A stretch of 64,000 nucleotides of DNA from Chrysomallon squamiferum (lineage: Eukaryota > Mollusca > Gastropoda > Neomphalida > Peltospiridae): NCBI GenBank assembly GCA_012295275.1, contig CM022665.1, positions 41,185,152-41,249,151 on the forward strand, given 5' to 3'. This document shows, in pieces, positions 14,055 to 27,443 of the stretch (position 1 is its first letter; every line of letters starts with the position of its first letter). The position numbers and the translations under genes are program-made. Under the pieces are notes generated by a model. It had not been told where the DNA came from. It ran no database searches and saw only the letters and a program-made list of their open reading frames with translations.

Positions 14055-14186
14055 TTAAAATAAAATAAAATAAAATAAAAAGAAAACCTCCAGAAGATTT
14101 AATTAATGAAGGACTGAAGAAGCTTTTTCTTCTCCAGTTTCAATATATATTTTTCAAAACCTTATTTTCTTTTTTTTTTAATTCAG

Positions 14187-14425
14187 ATTTCTTGGCCACA
14201 CTGGGCTTAGGTCTTCTGATCATGATCGTAGCAGAAAGCCCATCAATGTTTCAGGAATGGACTGTACAGACAATCAACTGGTGTCACCAGAGAGGTTTTC
14301 CAGACTGCAAGACTGCCATCTTTGATTTCTTCACTGGGCGTTACCTTGCACCACAGTGCTGCACTGTAGGGTGGGAATGGGATGAATTTGCCACCGTTGG
14401 AAGAACTGTAGCTTTCACTATAAGG
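14187..14425 (+). CDS. AREL1: AREL1 exon 2: membrane segment and start of filamin repeat
   Basis: Acceptor ttcag at 14182-14186, donor gtgagt at 14426, phase 0 at the end. The exon encodes a hydrophobic stretch (FLATLGLGLLIMIV), a linker, and LAPQCCTVGWEWDEFATVG, which matches the start of the human filamin repeat (LDPRSCKVSWDW). An in-frame TTG at 14192 is not a start. The exon needs one nucleotide from an upstream exon. Confidence 0.9.
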
Positions 14426-14732
14426 GTGAGTGTTTTTAATTTAGAAATGTTTTTGATTTTTGTTTTCTGTATGTGTGTGTGTATGTATGTATGTATGTAT
14501 GTAGTGTATGTATGTATGTATGTATGTAGTGTATGTATGTAGTGTATATAGAGTATATAGTGTAGAGAGAGAGAGAGAGAGAATCAAATTTCTCTATCAC
14601 AGCCACTCAAGAGATGAAGCAAAAGAGGTTCCATAGGCATGTCATTGTCACTGAGTTAAAACATAAAATAAAAAGCACTATGGATGGATCAAAATGGCTG
14701 TGATATTGAAGTGATCATTAAAGTATATTTGA

Positions 14733-14783
<51 letters not shown>

Positions 14784-15516
14784 ACACACACACACACACA
14801 CAGACACACACACACATTTTATTTTCTTGTAATTATGTGATTAAACAGGCAGGTTTGGGTTGCCTTCTTAGTGTCATTCTGTTGGATGAAAAAATTTACA
14901 ACTGTCAGCATGATCAAACCAAAGAATATTTCTCTAACTGCAAAGCAGAGAGTCTTGATATTTATTAATCATCCACACTCAAATGAATAAGCAAAAACAG
15001 AATTAAAATAAATATCAAACAGGAGTCTCAAAACATATAAATATTTATTACCAAACACATTAACTATATTTCTGTCATTTTGTTCTGCTGGAAAAAAAAA
15101 CAAGCTAAAAACTTCAGCAATACAATTAGGAATCAAAACATCCAGTTGTAATATGATTTTGTGTATTTTCTATACAAAACAATGTCAACCATTGGGAAAA
15201 ACAGAGAAGCCATTAATTACATCTCAGTGGTGGTTTAATATTTCTGCTTGACATATATTTGAGGTAATTAGTTTAATTTAACTGTGGACTCCGAATTAGT
15301 ATTTGCATCTAGAAATTTTGTATTTCTGTAAGATATCAAAATAAACAAAAGTCTGAATGTTTGCTGCGATGATTTTGCTGCAGTTTTATGGCAAAACTGG
15401 TCTGTGATATGGATTTCACAAAATATGACTGACATTTTCTTAATGTATGGTATATATATATGTGTGTGTGTACATATGTTATTTATAAAATGAAGTGAAA
15501 GAGTTATTTAATAAAA

Positions 15517-15576
<60 letters not shown>

Positions 15577-17299
15577 TAATAATAAAAAAAATAAATAAAA
15601 ATAAAACAACCAATAAAGTTCATTGTTTAAGATTTGGCTGACACCAAATCAATTAAACTGGCACTGGGTTCAAACAGTTAATATTAGTTACTTTTTTTAT
15701 TTAAATTAATCCTTATGTATATTAAATATATTATTTATAAAGTGCAGTGAAAGATTTATTTAAACAAAAACATTAATGTTCATTGTTTGAAACCTTTGCC
15801 TTGCCTGCTTCAACCAATTAATTTATATTGGCACTGGGTTCATACAGAATATTAATTACCATTTCTAGTTAAATAAATTTTTATGGAGACTGTTATTTAT
15901 TGTTCTTATTTCAATTGATCGTTATATATTTATGAATTAGTTAAAGATTTATTTAAACAAAAACGGCCATTAACGACACAGACAAAGGTTTCAGACAGTA
16001 AACATTAATGGTATTAATGTTTTATTGTTTCAAACCTTTGTCTTGTCGGGTCTTCGGACACACGCTGACACAGGTTCAATCAAATCTTGGTGCTCTTGAG
16101 ATTTTCGCAGTTTATTCCAATTCATTGATTCATTGATTAGAACAAAAGCCTGTTGTGCTTAGAGCAGTGCATCACCCAGAAAGATGCCAGGTTCTGAGAG
16201 GATGGAATCGCAAAGCTAACCTCAAAAACGGTAAAAGGTTGTGGAACAAAATGTCTACAAATAATACATGTAAATACTGTCTTTGAATTTCATATGAGAA
16301 TGCTATGAACTTTTGATTAATAAAGTCATAGCGATCAGATTTCTCTCATTTACCAGAATGCTCCATATTTTCGAAGACCTTATCCAGTGGGTTAGTGTCA
16401 GGGCTGTTGACAGACCATTCCATCACTGTTAATTAAGTAGTTTATTGGTGATCATTTTTTACTCTGTCTTCTGCTGTTTTATGCTGCTGTCATAATTAGT
16501 ATTTCTTAAAAAGCCCATCCTGTAGCCATTTGCCATGCCAAAAAAAAATGAATGTGATAAAATAAAACAAAATAAATAAAAAAAGTAATAATAAAATAAA
16601 TCTGCTGTTTTATGCTGCTGTCATAATTATTATTTCTTAAGAAACCCATTCTGTAGCCATTCCCAACAAAAAAAAAAATAATAATAATAAAAATAAAATA
16701 AAATAAATAAATAAAAAAGTAATAATAAAATAAATAGAAATAGTAAATATACTAAATTAAAAATAACACAAATTCTTAATACTTATTAAATTTATTAGTA
16801 ATATTTGCAAAAGATTTTGTTCTGAATATTGTGAATATTAGGCAAAAATTATTTCCCCTTTAGATAGCTCTTTGACAGATCAGAAATTTAAAAGTTCACT
16901 TAGTTATAAGGCTTTATGGAAGAGTCCATTGTGACAATGTGACAAATTTATAAATTTAAAAAAAAAAAAAAAATGAAAACATTAATAGCTAAAATATATT
17001 CATAGATCAAAAAGAAAAAAGGAAAAAGAAAATCAATATTTAATAAAATTTTTTTTAAAAATGGCTGTTGTGTTATATATATATATGTGTGTGTAATAGT
17101 ATATATATTTTTTTACATGGCCTGACTTTTAAACAGTATTGATTTTCATCTTGTCTTCCTTCCTCACCGAGTTTCTTAGAAACAGTTTCTCAATGATTCA
17201 TCACAGCTTTGAAGATTTGATAGTAGCTGACAAACAAAAAAAAAAAATACCACCTTCTTTTAAAAACAAGTGATATAGTTTTTAGACCTGTCCTTAGAA

Positions 17300-17365
<66 letters not shown>

Positions 17366-18525
17366 AATAAATAAAAATGAGATTAATTTAGTAACCATTC
17401 AGTTATTAATCATTAATGTCAATGGCCATTCTTCTTTTTCTTTCTTTTTTCAATAAATGTAAATTGCTCCCTATAATAATATATATATATATATCACATA
17501 GCAGGGAAAAATAGACTATAGATATTTATCTTGTAATAGGGAATAAGATTGGTATATATACTCAAATATAGTACTGAATGCCCTTCAGTAACGGATGTGT
17601 GACTACTGAGTTGTAGCCTATTTGCTCTTAATAAAGGTCTTATAATATGTGGGCTAAAATATAAAATTTGTTAATAAGACACATTTATCTTTATGTAAAT
17701 GTAGCTAAAAATTGCTGAGTATGATTATCAGTAATACAGTGCTATGAATAACTGAAAGACATTTTTGTGTTTAGAGTATAAAAAGAAATGCTGAAAAGCC
17801 AATGAATGTTTATATATATATTTTTTTTTTTGTTCTTCAAAACCACTTTTCATTCATTTAAACTATAAACTTTGATAAGTCATCAAAACTGACAATGAGC
17901 TCATCCTTGCCATATTTTTAATTTTTTCATTTCTTTTTTGTACAGATGTTTTATTATTATTTCTTTTTCTTTCCAGTTTTAAATATTAATTGATTATTTT
18001 ACTTTGTTTTATTCTTTTATTTATTTCTGAATGAAGAAGCATGTTTAATACAAATAATAATAATAATTATAATAATAATAATAATAATTTTAGTAGTAAT
18101 GATAGTGGTAATAGTAATAATAGTAGTAGAAGTTATATTGATAGTAGTAGCAGCAACAGTATTAATATTAGTAGCAGAAGTAGTAGTAGTGGTAATAAAA
18201 AGAACAAACAACAACAGCAATACCATCAACAACATAATAAAGATTAACTGTTCTAAAAAGTTACATTTCACACAATTTACATTTAACAGATAGTGAAGGT
18301 GTTATTAAAGGTTTTATCAAGAAGAAGTCTAATGTTAGATAAAACTAGCTTTATAAGCCAGATCTTGTTTTGGGTTTTTCTTTTTCTTTTTTTTCTTGGC
18401 ATTCTGAAAATTCCAATCGCTATAAATTATAAAAAAAAAAAAAAAAAAAAAATGTAATAAAGGAATAAAAACATTAGGAAAGATTTCCAAAAAAAAGGTA
18501 GACAATTATTAACTTTTTGCATCAG

Positions 18526-18566
<41 letters not shown>

Positions 18567-19138
18567 ATTTATGTATTTATTTATTTTAATTTTATTTTAT
18601 TATTATATGCATTTTTTTTTTTTTTAATTATTTTTATTACTAAAAAATTTTTGTAGTAGATAATAAACAAAATAATAATAATAAAAAAAAAAAGTGCAAG
18701 AAAGATCCATCAATAATTCATGACCCAGCTTCATTTATACAATTTCTTTTTAGTAATAACTGGATTTGTGTCTCCATCTTCGATTTGAATTTAATTAGAT
18801 CTTTTTTTTCTTCTTCCTACTCGATCAATAAGTAACATAAAGTTATTATCTTGAATATAGCTCCATGATGTTTTTGTTCATGGAATATCCAAAATGGTGG
18901 CATTTAGAGAAATGAGACGATTATAATTTTTGATGCAGTTATTATTATTATTATTATTTTTTATTGTTTGTGATAGGATCGGCAAGACAATAAATTGTTC
19001 CTAAGAGTCATTTTATTACATGAAATATTTTCATCATTTAGATGTGGAGTGATATTTTTTTTTTTTTTTTTTGTTGTTTCGTAGAAACAAGTATTTCAGA
19101 TTGTATCTACAGATCTTTTGGCTCTTTTTATGTGTGGA

Positions 19139-19233
<95 letters not shown>

Positions 19234-20950
19234 TTGTGCATGCGTGCATGTGTGTGTGCATGCATGTGTGTGAAAGTGAAATAATTCTTTTTTAAGATAC
19301 CTAAAAATTTAACTACAATACATTTTATCAAAATGTAATAATACCTTCCCCCTAAACTGTTTAAATTAAAAAAATTTCAAATAAATTTATAAATAAATAA
19401 ATATTAAAAAAATAATAATAATAATAAATGCAAAGAGCTGATTATTAAAAAAGCTATATATTTAAAAAATCCAATTAAAAAAAAAAGTTTGTCATTATTT
19501 TATACTTTTTTCAATGTGTACAAATTTTTGAATATTTTGAATATAACTTATAAGTAACCAAAAAAAAAAAAAAAAAAAAAAAACCACTCAAAATAACAAG
19601 TTAATAAAAAATAATAAAATACAGTAAAAAGTATTCCCAAAGAACCTTCTGTAAACAAAGGTCATGTTTCTGTGAATTCATAGGAAACTATTTCTCACTA
19701 ATTTTACCATTTCTTTCACGAAAAGCTTAAGAATAATAAAATTATGACTTTTACAATGTGCAAACATTAAGGCAAACCTGTCTCCTGGGTTTGGAAAGCG
19801 AAATGTCATGTAGATCATTCTGAAGTTTGTAATGGCCAATATGGGATAGTTCTGATAAATAATTCAGGGTTTTCTCAGAGAATGGCAACAACTGGCATAG
19901 AAAGTAAAAACCATTATTTTTGGTCAAGCTATAGGTTATGCATATTTGTAGCCTTAAAGGTTATCTGGTGTCTCTGACACCATAAATGTTATGCATAGTG
20001 GAATTGCCATATTTATAGCTTACAAATACATTTATTCTGTTCCAGACTTAATAGCTAATAAAATATTACATGCTGTTATAGTTATTCTGTGTCTTTTAAA
20101 ATGTATGATGTCTTTAGTAAAGTTTCTTCAGTTTTGTGCTCTAACGGAAACAATATAGAGATTTGGCCAAAGAAACTGCAGAACCTAAAGTTTTTAATAT
20201 TGAATTGAGAAGAACATGTGTGTATGTGTTTGTGTGTTTTTGTGTGTGTGTGTGTGTGTGTGTGTAAAGGGAAGTGTTAATAAATTAAACTTTTAAAAAT
20301 CTATTTTTTTTAAATACAAATTTAGTGGGGTTTAGTTTTTAGATTTTTTTTAACATTTATGTGTTTAATTTATGGGTTGGTATTTTTTTTTTATTTTTTT
20401 TTTTTATCAGTTTTGATGGATATTTTTCAGAAAGATAAAAATGAAATATAGTGGGAATGGAATTTGGATTTTATTATCATGTATCATGAAATTCTGAACA
20501 TGAAACAGGGCATAATATAGCTTGGGTTAATAAAGCAAATCTCCAAGAGGAATTCTTTTATTTTTTTTTCCTCAGTCCCATGTTTTTATGTTATCATATC
20601 TTACATGGAAATATATACATATATATGTGTAGACACAGACAAACACACATCACTAAACATACATTTTCTTGCACATTCATAGATGCATCAATTTTGCCAA
20701 GAAGTAATTGATTGATGCATATTTATTTTCATCATTAGGGAATAATTTAATAGAAAAGTTACTCAATCTATAAGTTTATCAGATTTCTTATATTTTTATA
20801 CATTTATTTTTCCATTTCTCACTTATGGTTACATGGGGAAAAGAGAAAATGGCTGTCTTTCTCTTTCCATGTTGTGATATTTTACTATTAGAAATTGCTA
20901 GTTTTCATATTACATGTAGTTTTCATTATTATTATTGTTGTTGATATTGT

Positions 20951-20983
<33 letters not shown>

Positions 20984-23900
20984 GTTATTATTATATATAA
21001 CTTTATTATTATGAGAGGTGTCTTTAATGATAGATCAATGATTTGGAACTATACATAATGTGTTTAGAATTTTTTTTCAATTTAATATAGTTACTTTCTA
21101 ATTTTATATATCACAAAGACCTTATTAACCTTCTAAATAGTCAGTTTTATATAATTATATTGCTACATCTAAAACTCTTTTTGAACTTGACGTCAGATAG
21201 ATATAGCACATTAATTTTAATATTATGTTTAATAATGTGATTTTGTATGACCTGTTTTATGTTAGATTTATAATTTAAGTGTACTTTGTTAATTTTCAGT
21301 CTTGTTGCTTTATAATACTGATATTAAAAGATAAATAATAAAAAAATAAATAAATCAATAAATCAATAAAAAAATAAATAATAAATAAAATCAGAAGTGT
21401 AGGGAAAAGCAGATGAAGACTGAGAAATACAAATCTGAGCAATTATCATCTGAAAAAAGCCTGTTTACATTATTGTGAGAAAACTAAAAGGATTTCTTGA
21501 CTGTCTAGCATAATGTACCCATTTTGTCTAACAAGAAAGATGATTAGGAACATAAAATACATTTTCACTAAATAATCATATCAGTAATAACTATGACTGA
21601 CAAAAAAACCACACCAAAAAGACCCCCATAAATAGTACTGTAGTAGAGCCCATGTATGGTGTAAAGTTATAAACTGTGCTTAGTACTAACAAATCACTTT
21701 GTGAAGCATTTCGACAATTTAAATCATTTTCATATTTACAACAAGCACTGTTTTTTATTTTTTTTTTTTTTTCAGTTTTATCAGAAAAACTGGAAGCCCT
21801 ACCCCATCTCCAATGCAGACAGTGTTTTGGTTGAGATCATGCACCAAGGCGTGAAGGTTGCCACGACAATGGAGTACGGCAGTGTTGAACCCACGGACGC
21901 CAACATGGCCAGGGTTTCGTTCACGGTTCACCGGTCAGGAGAGTACAAAATATCAGTGATGATTGGAGCGAGACACATCAGGGGAAGTCCTTTCTCCAAG
22001 TTCTTTGAACCAGGTATTTTACTGTATCTCACCTAAATAATTTTTTTTTATTGATGATAGTTTTAAAGACAGTAAAGAACTGTGAGTGTATAAGGTTGTG
22101 TGTTTCCATCATTAATATAACTGAAAGAGTTGGCTGTAGCTTATCTGTAGAATGTTTGCTGAAGGTTCAGAAGGTTATAGGATCAGTTCTTCTCTGGGAT
22201 TCTTTGGGTTTTGCCCATTCCAGACAGTGCTGTCTGACTGTGTGTGTATGTTTATACTATGATGTGGGTGTTTGATGTTTAGAGGGAACAACAGAATGGG
22301 AACGCATGGTTTTGTTTCTTATTATTATCAAAAGATGAGATAATCTTTTCATCATCATAATTAAGTAAGAGATAGGTTTTACAAATGTTGTAACCAGCCA
22401 AAATATCAATTTAGTATTTATTTTTATTAATTTATTCTACTGTTTTTGGAAATGATAATTTTTGTATCGTTTTTTTTTTTTTTTCATTTTGTGTTGGTTA
22501 GGTGTTGTTCCTCGAATTTATTAATCTGTTGTATTTTTTTAAATTTATTTATTTCCAAACATATTCAGATCAGGCTGGATATTAAGTCTGAAATTTGAAT
22601 TTTTTTTTTTTTTTCCCAGCAGTAAAACCAAAAAGAAAAAAAAAAAAATAGATTTAATAATCTTTTTATATTCTTCAGAGAAAAATATTACAGTTCTTGC
22701 AGTAATCTGTTTCTTGCGTGCAACTTATTTTTTTTTATTTCTGGTCACTGCAGACTAGAAATTATTCTAATGCCAAAGCTCTGAATTGGAAAATTGAGGA
22801 GTTTTTTTTCTCTCTCTTTTTTATTTAGAAAACCATTCTAAAAATCTCCCCAGATAATTATTATTTTTGAAAGAGGTCTTCAAAAAAAAAAAAAAAAAAA
22901 AAAATGACTGATTCAGTCATTAGGCTTTCTTTCTGGCCACATATTTTTCACTGGATTCTGACACACTGATATACTGGAGCTTATCTCAGTTTGTTAGTAA
23001 CATTCAAAGTTTTTTTTTTTTTTTTTTTTTTTTTCATCAGCATATCACTACAAACTGTGTTGCTGTAGTTCACAAAGTTCACAAGTATGAAACAAACAGT
23101 CCTAAATGTTAATGGTATTCAGAAAAAAAAAAAAAAAAACAACTTTTATATATTAATGGTCTCGGACTGCTTTGTCAGTTTGAATGAAATCTGCAGCACT
23201 CGAGTAAGTGAAAATGCATACACAATGCATAAACTTCACAAAGCTAATCCAACACTCAGTTGATCAGAGCTCATCAAAAGCAATCAGCGAAGTGCAGAAT
23301 TTGTATTCATATCAATACCTCATTGAGAGGCGCAGCAACAATCGGACAGAGTCATCAATTCATGGTGCCACCCTCCTGAACTTTGCTTTCCCCCGATGAG
23401 GCAATTTGCTGTTTTTGCCACGTCTTGACTTTGCTATTGATTTTCCAAAATAAATTTCATTTTGCAATTTGTGTTTACAGAAGCACTGTTGTGAGTATCA
23501 TGCAGTTTTAGTTGTGTGGAAGTTTTTATTTTTTTTGTTTAAATTTTTTTTTCTGTTACCTGAGAATGCTGGATTTGGAATGTTTTCACATTGTTTCTAA
23601 AAGTTGCGTTGAAATGTCTGCAGCTGCTGTCTACCCATGCACGCTGAGTCCGGTGAAGTTTTGTCCTCCCGTAGGCAGACCCGGTTGCCGATGTATGTAA
23701 GCTTTCTAAGAATTGATTTTCAACTTAATTTTAACGAAAACTTGCTTTCTTTAGAATGGAGGTGTCGTTCATTGTAGCTTGTATTAAAATACTTCAGATA
23801 GGATTTTTCCTAAAACTTTTTAACTGATTCTTTGGGATTCTTTTGTTTTAATTATATTTGTGGAGGGTATTTTGGTTTTGTTGTTGTTGTTGTTATTGTT

Positions 23901-24556
23901 GTTTTTTTGTTTTGTTTTGTTGGGGTTTTTTCCACTCAAAATTTTGCAGAACAAAAATATTTTCTAGAAAAGATACAACTATTTACTTTTCATTTCCTAA
24001 AACCAATTTTAATCTTTTAAAAAAATAATTTTTATGTATATGATTAAAATGAAATATACCTGTAATTTTTTGTAATAAGAATTAGGTAAAGGAATCCATT
24101 CATTAAAGTTTTAATCATTATTTAAATTTCATGTTAATTACAACAAAAAAAAAAAGAAAAAAGAAAAGGAAATTTAAAGTTCTTTTTGAATTGGCTACTA
24201 TTCTAGAAAATACCACAAAACTATTTCATTCTTATTGAAATCTAACTAGTTTGAGCAGTGAATGAAATTATTTTGAAAACAATTTATAATAATAATGATA
24301 ACTCAAGTCCAACATTTTGATCTTACTCTAGAAACAAGAATGACAACTGAAAGATTAAAATTAATATTGACTTCTTCAGAAATATTTTTTAAAAATGTTA
24401 ATTTTTTACGTTTATTTACATTATGTTATATGAATTTTGTGATGGTAATTTTTTGTATTTGATTTTTTTTGATAATCAAAAAAGTCAATCAATTTTTTAA
24501 AACCATTTTCTTAAGAAACAATAACTGTTTAATGTACAGTTTACAATGCCTTTAAC

Positions 24557-24594
<38 letters not shown>

Positions 24595-25021
24595 ACATAG
24601 ATACATGCACTTTATAGTTAATTATAAGATTTACTAATCAGTATTGTTAATATTGTCATAGTTTCAAATGTTTTCTTTTGTTGTGAAATAAAAGACAAAA
24701 TGTTCATTTTGATTAACATCATTTAACATGATGAAAAAAGAGGGATGATTTGAGATGCCATGCACCTTGATAAAATTGCATTCAAATGAAAACTGCTCTT
24801 ATCCTATACATACTTAGTTAAAGATGACACAACATAACTGTTTCTGTTAATAATGAAGACTACTGAACTGTTTCATTTACCCTTCTATAAAATCCTAACA
24901 TAGCTGAACATTTCAACTTTCCAAAGTAATAATAACAACAACAATACTAGTAATGATAATAATAATAATAATAAAAATTAAAATAATAATAATAATAACA
25001 ACAATAACAAAAATGTTATTA

Positions 25022-25055
<34 letters not shown>

Positions 25056-25093
25056 AATATATTCATTGTCAATGACATCAATGTGTGTGTGAT

Positions 25094-25124
<31 letters not shown>

Positions 25125-26709
25125 GAGAGAGAGAAAGAGAGATGGAGAGATAGAAAAAGAGAAAAAGAGAGATGGAGAGTTAGAGAAAGAGAAAGAGAAA
25201 TGGAGAGATAGAGAAAGAGAGAGATGGAGAGTTAGAGAAAGAGAGAAAGATGGAAAGTTAGAAAAAGAAAAAGAGAAAAATGGAGAGAAAGAGAGAGAGA
25301 GATGGAGAGTTAGAGAAATAGAGAAAGAGATGGAAAGTTAGAAAAAGAGAAAGAGAAAAATGGAGAGAAAGAGAAAGAGAGAGAGAGAGAGAGAGATAGA
25401 AATAGAGAGAGAGAGTGAAAGAGAGACAGAGATCGTAAAAAGAAGTAACTGAAAACTGCAACAGGTTTCATTATCATTCACATTTAACATCCCCTGATAC
25501 TAGTATCAAAGTATGTTCACATGCAGTTATGCACCCATTCAGTTCTAAATGAATCTCACTTCACCCCAGCCCAGGCTTATATATCAGACTTAGAATGAAA
25601 TCAGTAAACACCTCGACATGTTATGTTCTGAGGTTACCACATTCTGTATGATTACAGTTTCTTTGCAAATGAGTGTCACATTAAATCTGCCATTAAGTCA
25701 GAATCTAAATTTGATAGGCACTGACAAATGTACTTTAAAGCTCACTGGTTTTAGAACCAGTTGAAGAAGAAAAGGATTCATTAATAGTGCAAGTCAAATT
25801 ACACACACAGAATGAGGTTCACAGAGATTTTTACATGTGGGAATAGTAACAGCTATTATAAAATACAGAAAGAGTGTGTTTGGTTTTATCAGTTTGCTAA
25901 CCCGTGGTAAAGTACAATAACAGATAAGTGTATTCAAATATGGGTGTATAATTATCATTATTTTATTATTTTGAAAAAATAGTGATAGTTAATAGATGAT
26001 AGGCATGTTAAAAGCATTAAAAAGCATATGGCTTTTGTTAATGTTTGCTTAGCGCACACACACACATATACACACACATTCAAACACATACATAAATACA
26101 TACATACAAACTTACATACACATACTCATAAACACAACATACATACACACACACACACATAAACACATACGTATGTACATACAATGAAGATGATATAAAG
26201 ATTTTGTGCGTTCAGTCCCCCCCTAAACCATTTTTGGCTGTAACCACATCTAAAGTCAGTCAGAGAAATCTATGTAGTAATTTTATATTCTGCAGCTTGC
26301 ATCAGCTAATCCGAAATGAAATTTATCACTGTATCCAGTCTGAGCGTGGGCTATTGATTCATGTAAGAATTTGATCTTACACTCAGTTACAAGACTTAGA
26401 CTGTTTCTCATTGCAGTCTGAGGTGTCTCACATAACCGAAATGACGAAATACGTATTATGAATCAAAATAATGAAAGACAATTTTTGTCACTTGTATTAA
26501 TGAATGGATTGGATGGGATGGGATGGGATTGATGGATGGATGGATGGATGGATCTAGTTATGAATGTGTGGATATGTGGATGTAAGTATGGATGTAACAG
26601 TGAATGAATGTGTGTGTGTGTGTGTGAGTGTGTGTGTGTGTGAATGTATGTGCATATAATGTGTGTTTATGTATGTATATGTATATATATATATATAAAT
26701 ATATATATA

Positions 26710-26743
<34 letters not shown>

Positions 26744-27205
26744 AGTATGTATATATAATGTATGTGTGTGTGTTTAAGTTTTACATCATCTCATGTTTGT
26801 AGGTCTCAGACACAGATACTTGTGTCTTAATTTTTGCTGTCCTTCCTCAAACCCATGCATACATATATTTACACATACGTACAAAACTCACACACATACA
26901 CCTACACACACACATACACCTTACCTGCACACACATATTGTCAAAGCTGTGGTAAACAGCCCTTCATCACACATGTATTGTTTTTATAAACTGTTGTGTA
27001 TTTTGTTGCGCAGGTCCTATTGATGCCAGTAAGACTGGGTTCATGAACTACAGCTCTACAGTTGTCTGTATGGCAGGTTCGTCTCATCCGCTTCAGATTG
27101 AAACTAGAGATTCCTTCGGAAATCTGGCTGCATACAAAACAGACCAAAACAACTATTTTAAAATCAGTGTCAGAGAGGTAGTTATTAACATAATATTTAT
27201 TAACT

Positions 27206-27242
<37 letters not shown>

Positions 27243-27369
27243 TTCTTGGATTTTGTGTCTTTATTTATATTCATTTGTTTTTCTTTTCAATTTGAAAATT
27301 GCCAAACTACATGCACGTGTATTTATGCAAACACATATATACTCTGAGACAGACAGACAGACACACACA

Positions 27370-27443
<74 letters not shown>

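Larger units (their letters stand above)
2596..14186 (+). other. large intron or 5' region before first firm AREL1 exon
   Basis: This stretch of 11.6 kb holds no exon I can support. It carries poly-A at 2609-2637, TA repeats at about 2871-2899 and 3381-3408, CA and TG repeats at about 3960-4087, a degenerate minisatellite at 4146-4850, and a long GA repeat at 5544-5619. It also holds a polypurine tract at 6737-7222, a Y-rich tract with a 52-base T run at 9220-9271, ATA repeats at about 10087-10110, an A-rich block at 11068-11184 and a T run near 12290-12325. A TTAA-flanked inverted-repeat element lies at 13860-14054. Open frames here are low-complexity. Confidence 0.6.
14426..21775 (+). other. 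AREL1 intron 2, repeat-rich
   Basis: 7.35 kb without a supported gene. Contents include a TATG/TAGTGTATG repeat at about 14465-14560, CT then CA repeats at 14737-14817, and AAT runs at about 15521-15590 and 17301-17357. There are also a degenerate tandem block at 15478-16010 with a fold-back, a two-copy repeat at 16468-16730, poly-A runs, TTA repeats near 18530-18565 and a 90-base TG run at 19141-19234. Asparagine-, serine- and valine-rich frames near 18041-18290 are AAT/AGT repeats, not genes. Confidence 0.6.

Noticed and set aside
18017-18293. Overlapping asparagine/serine-, isoleucine- and valine-rich frames on both strands
   Set aside because: All are readings of AAT/AGT trinucleotide repeats.
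19034-19331. Histidine-threonine and cysteine-valine frames
   Set aside because: They are translations of a TG/CA dinucleotide repeat.
25095-25435. Possible CRISPR-like or satellite array
   Set aside because: The higher-order GA unit has no separate spacers; it is an ordinary purine microsatellite with drift.
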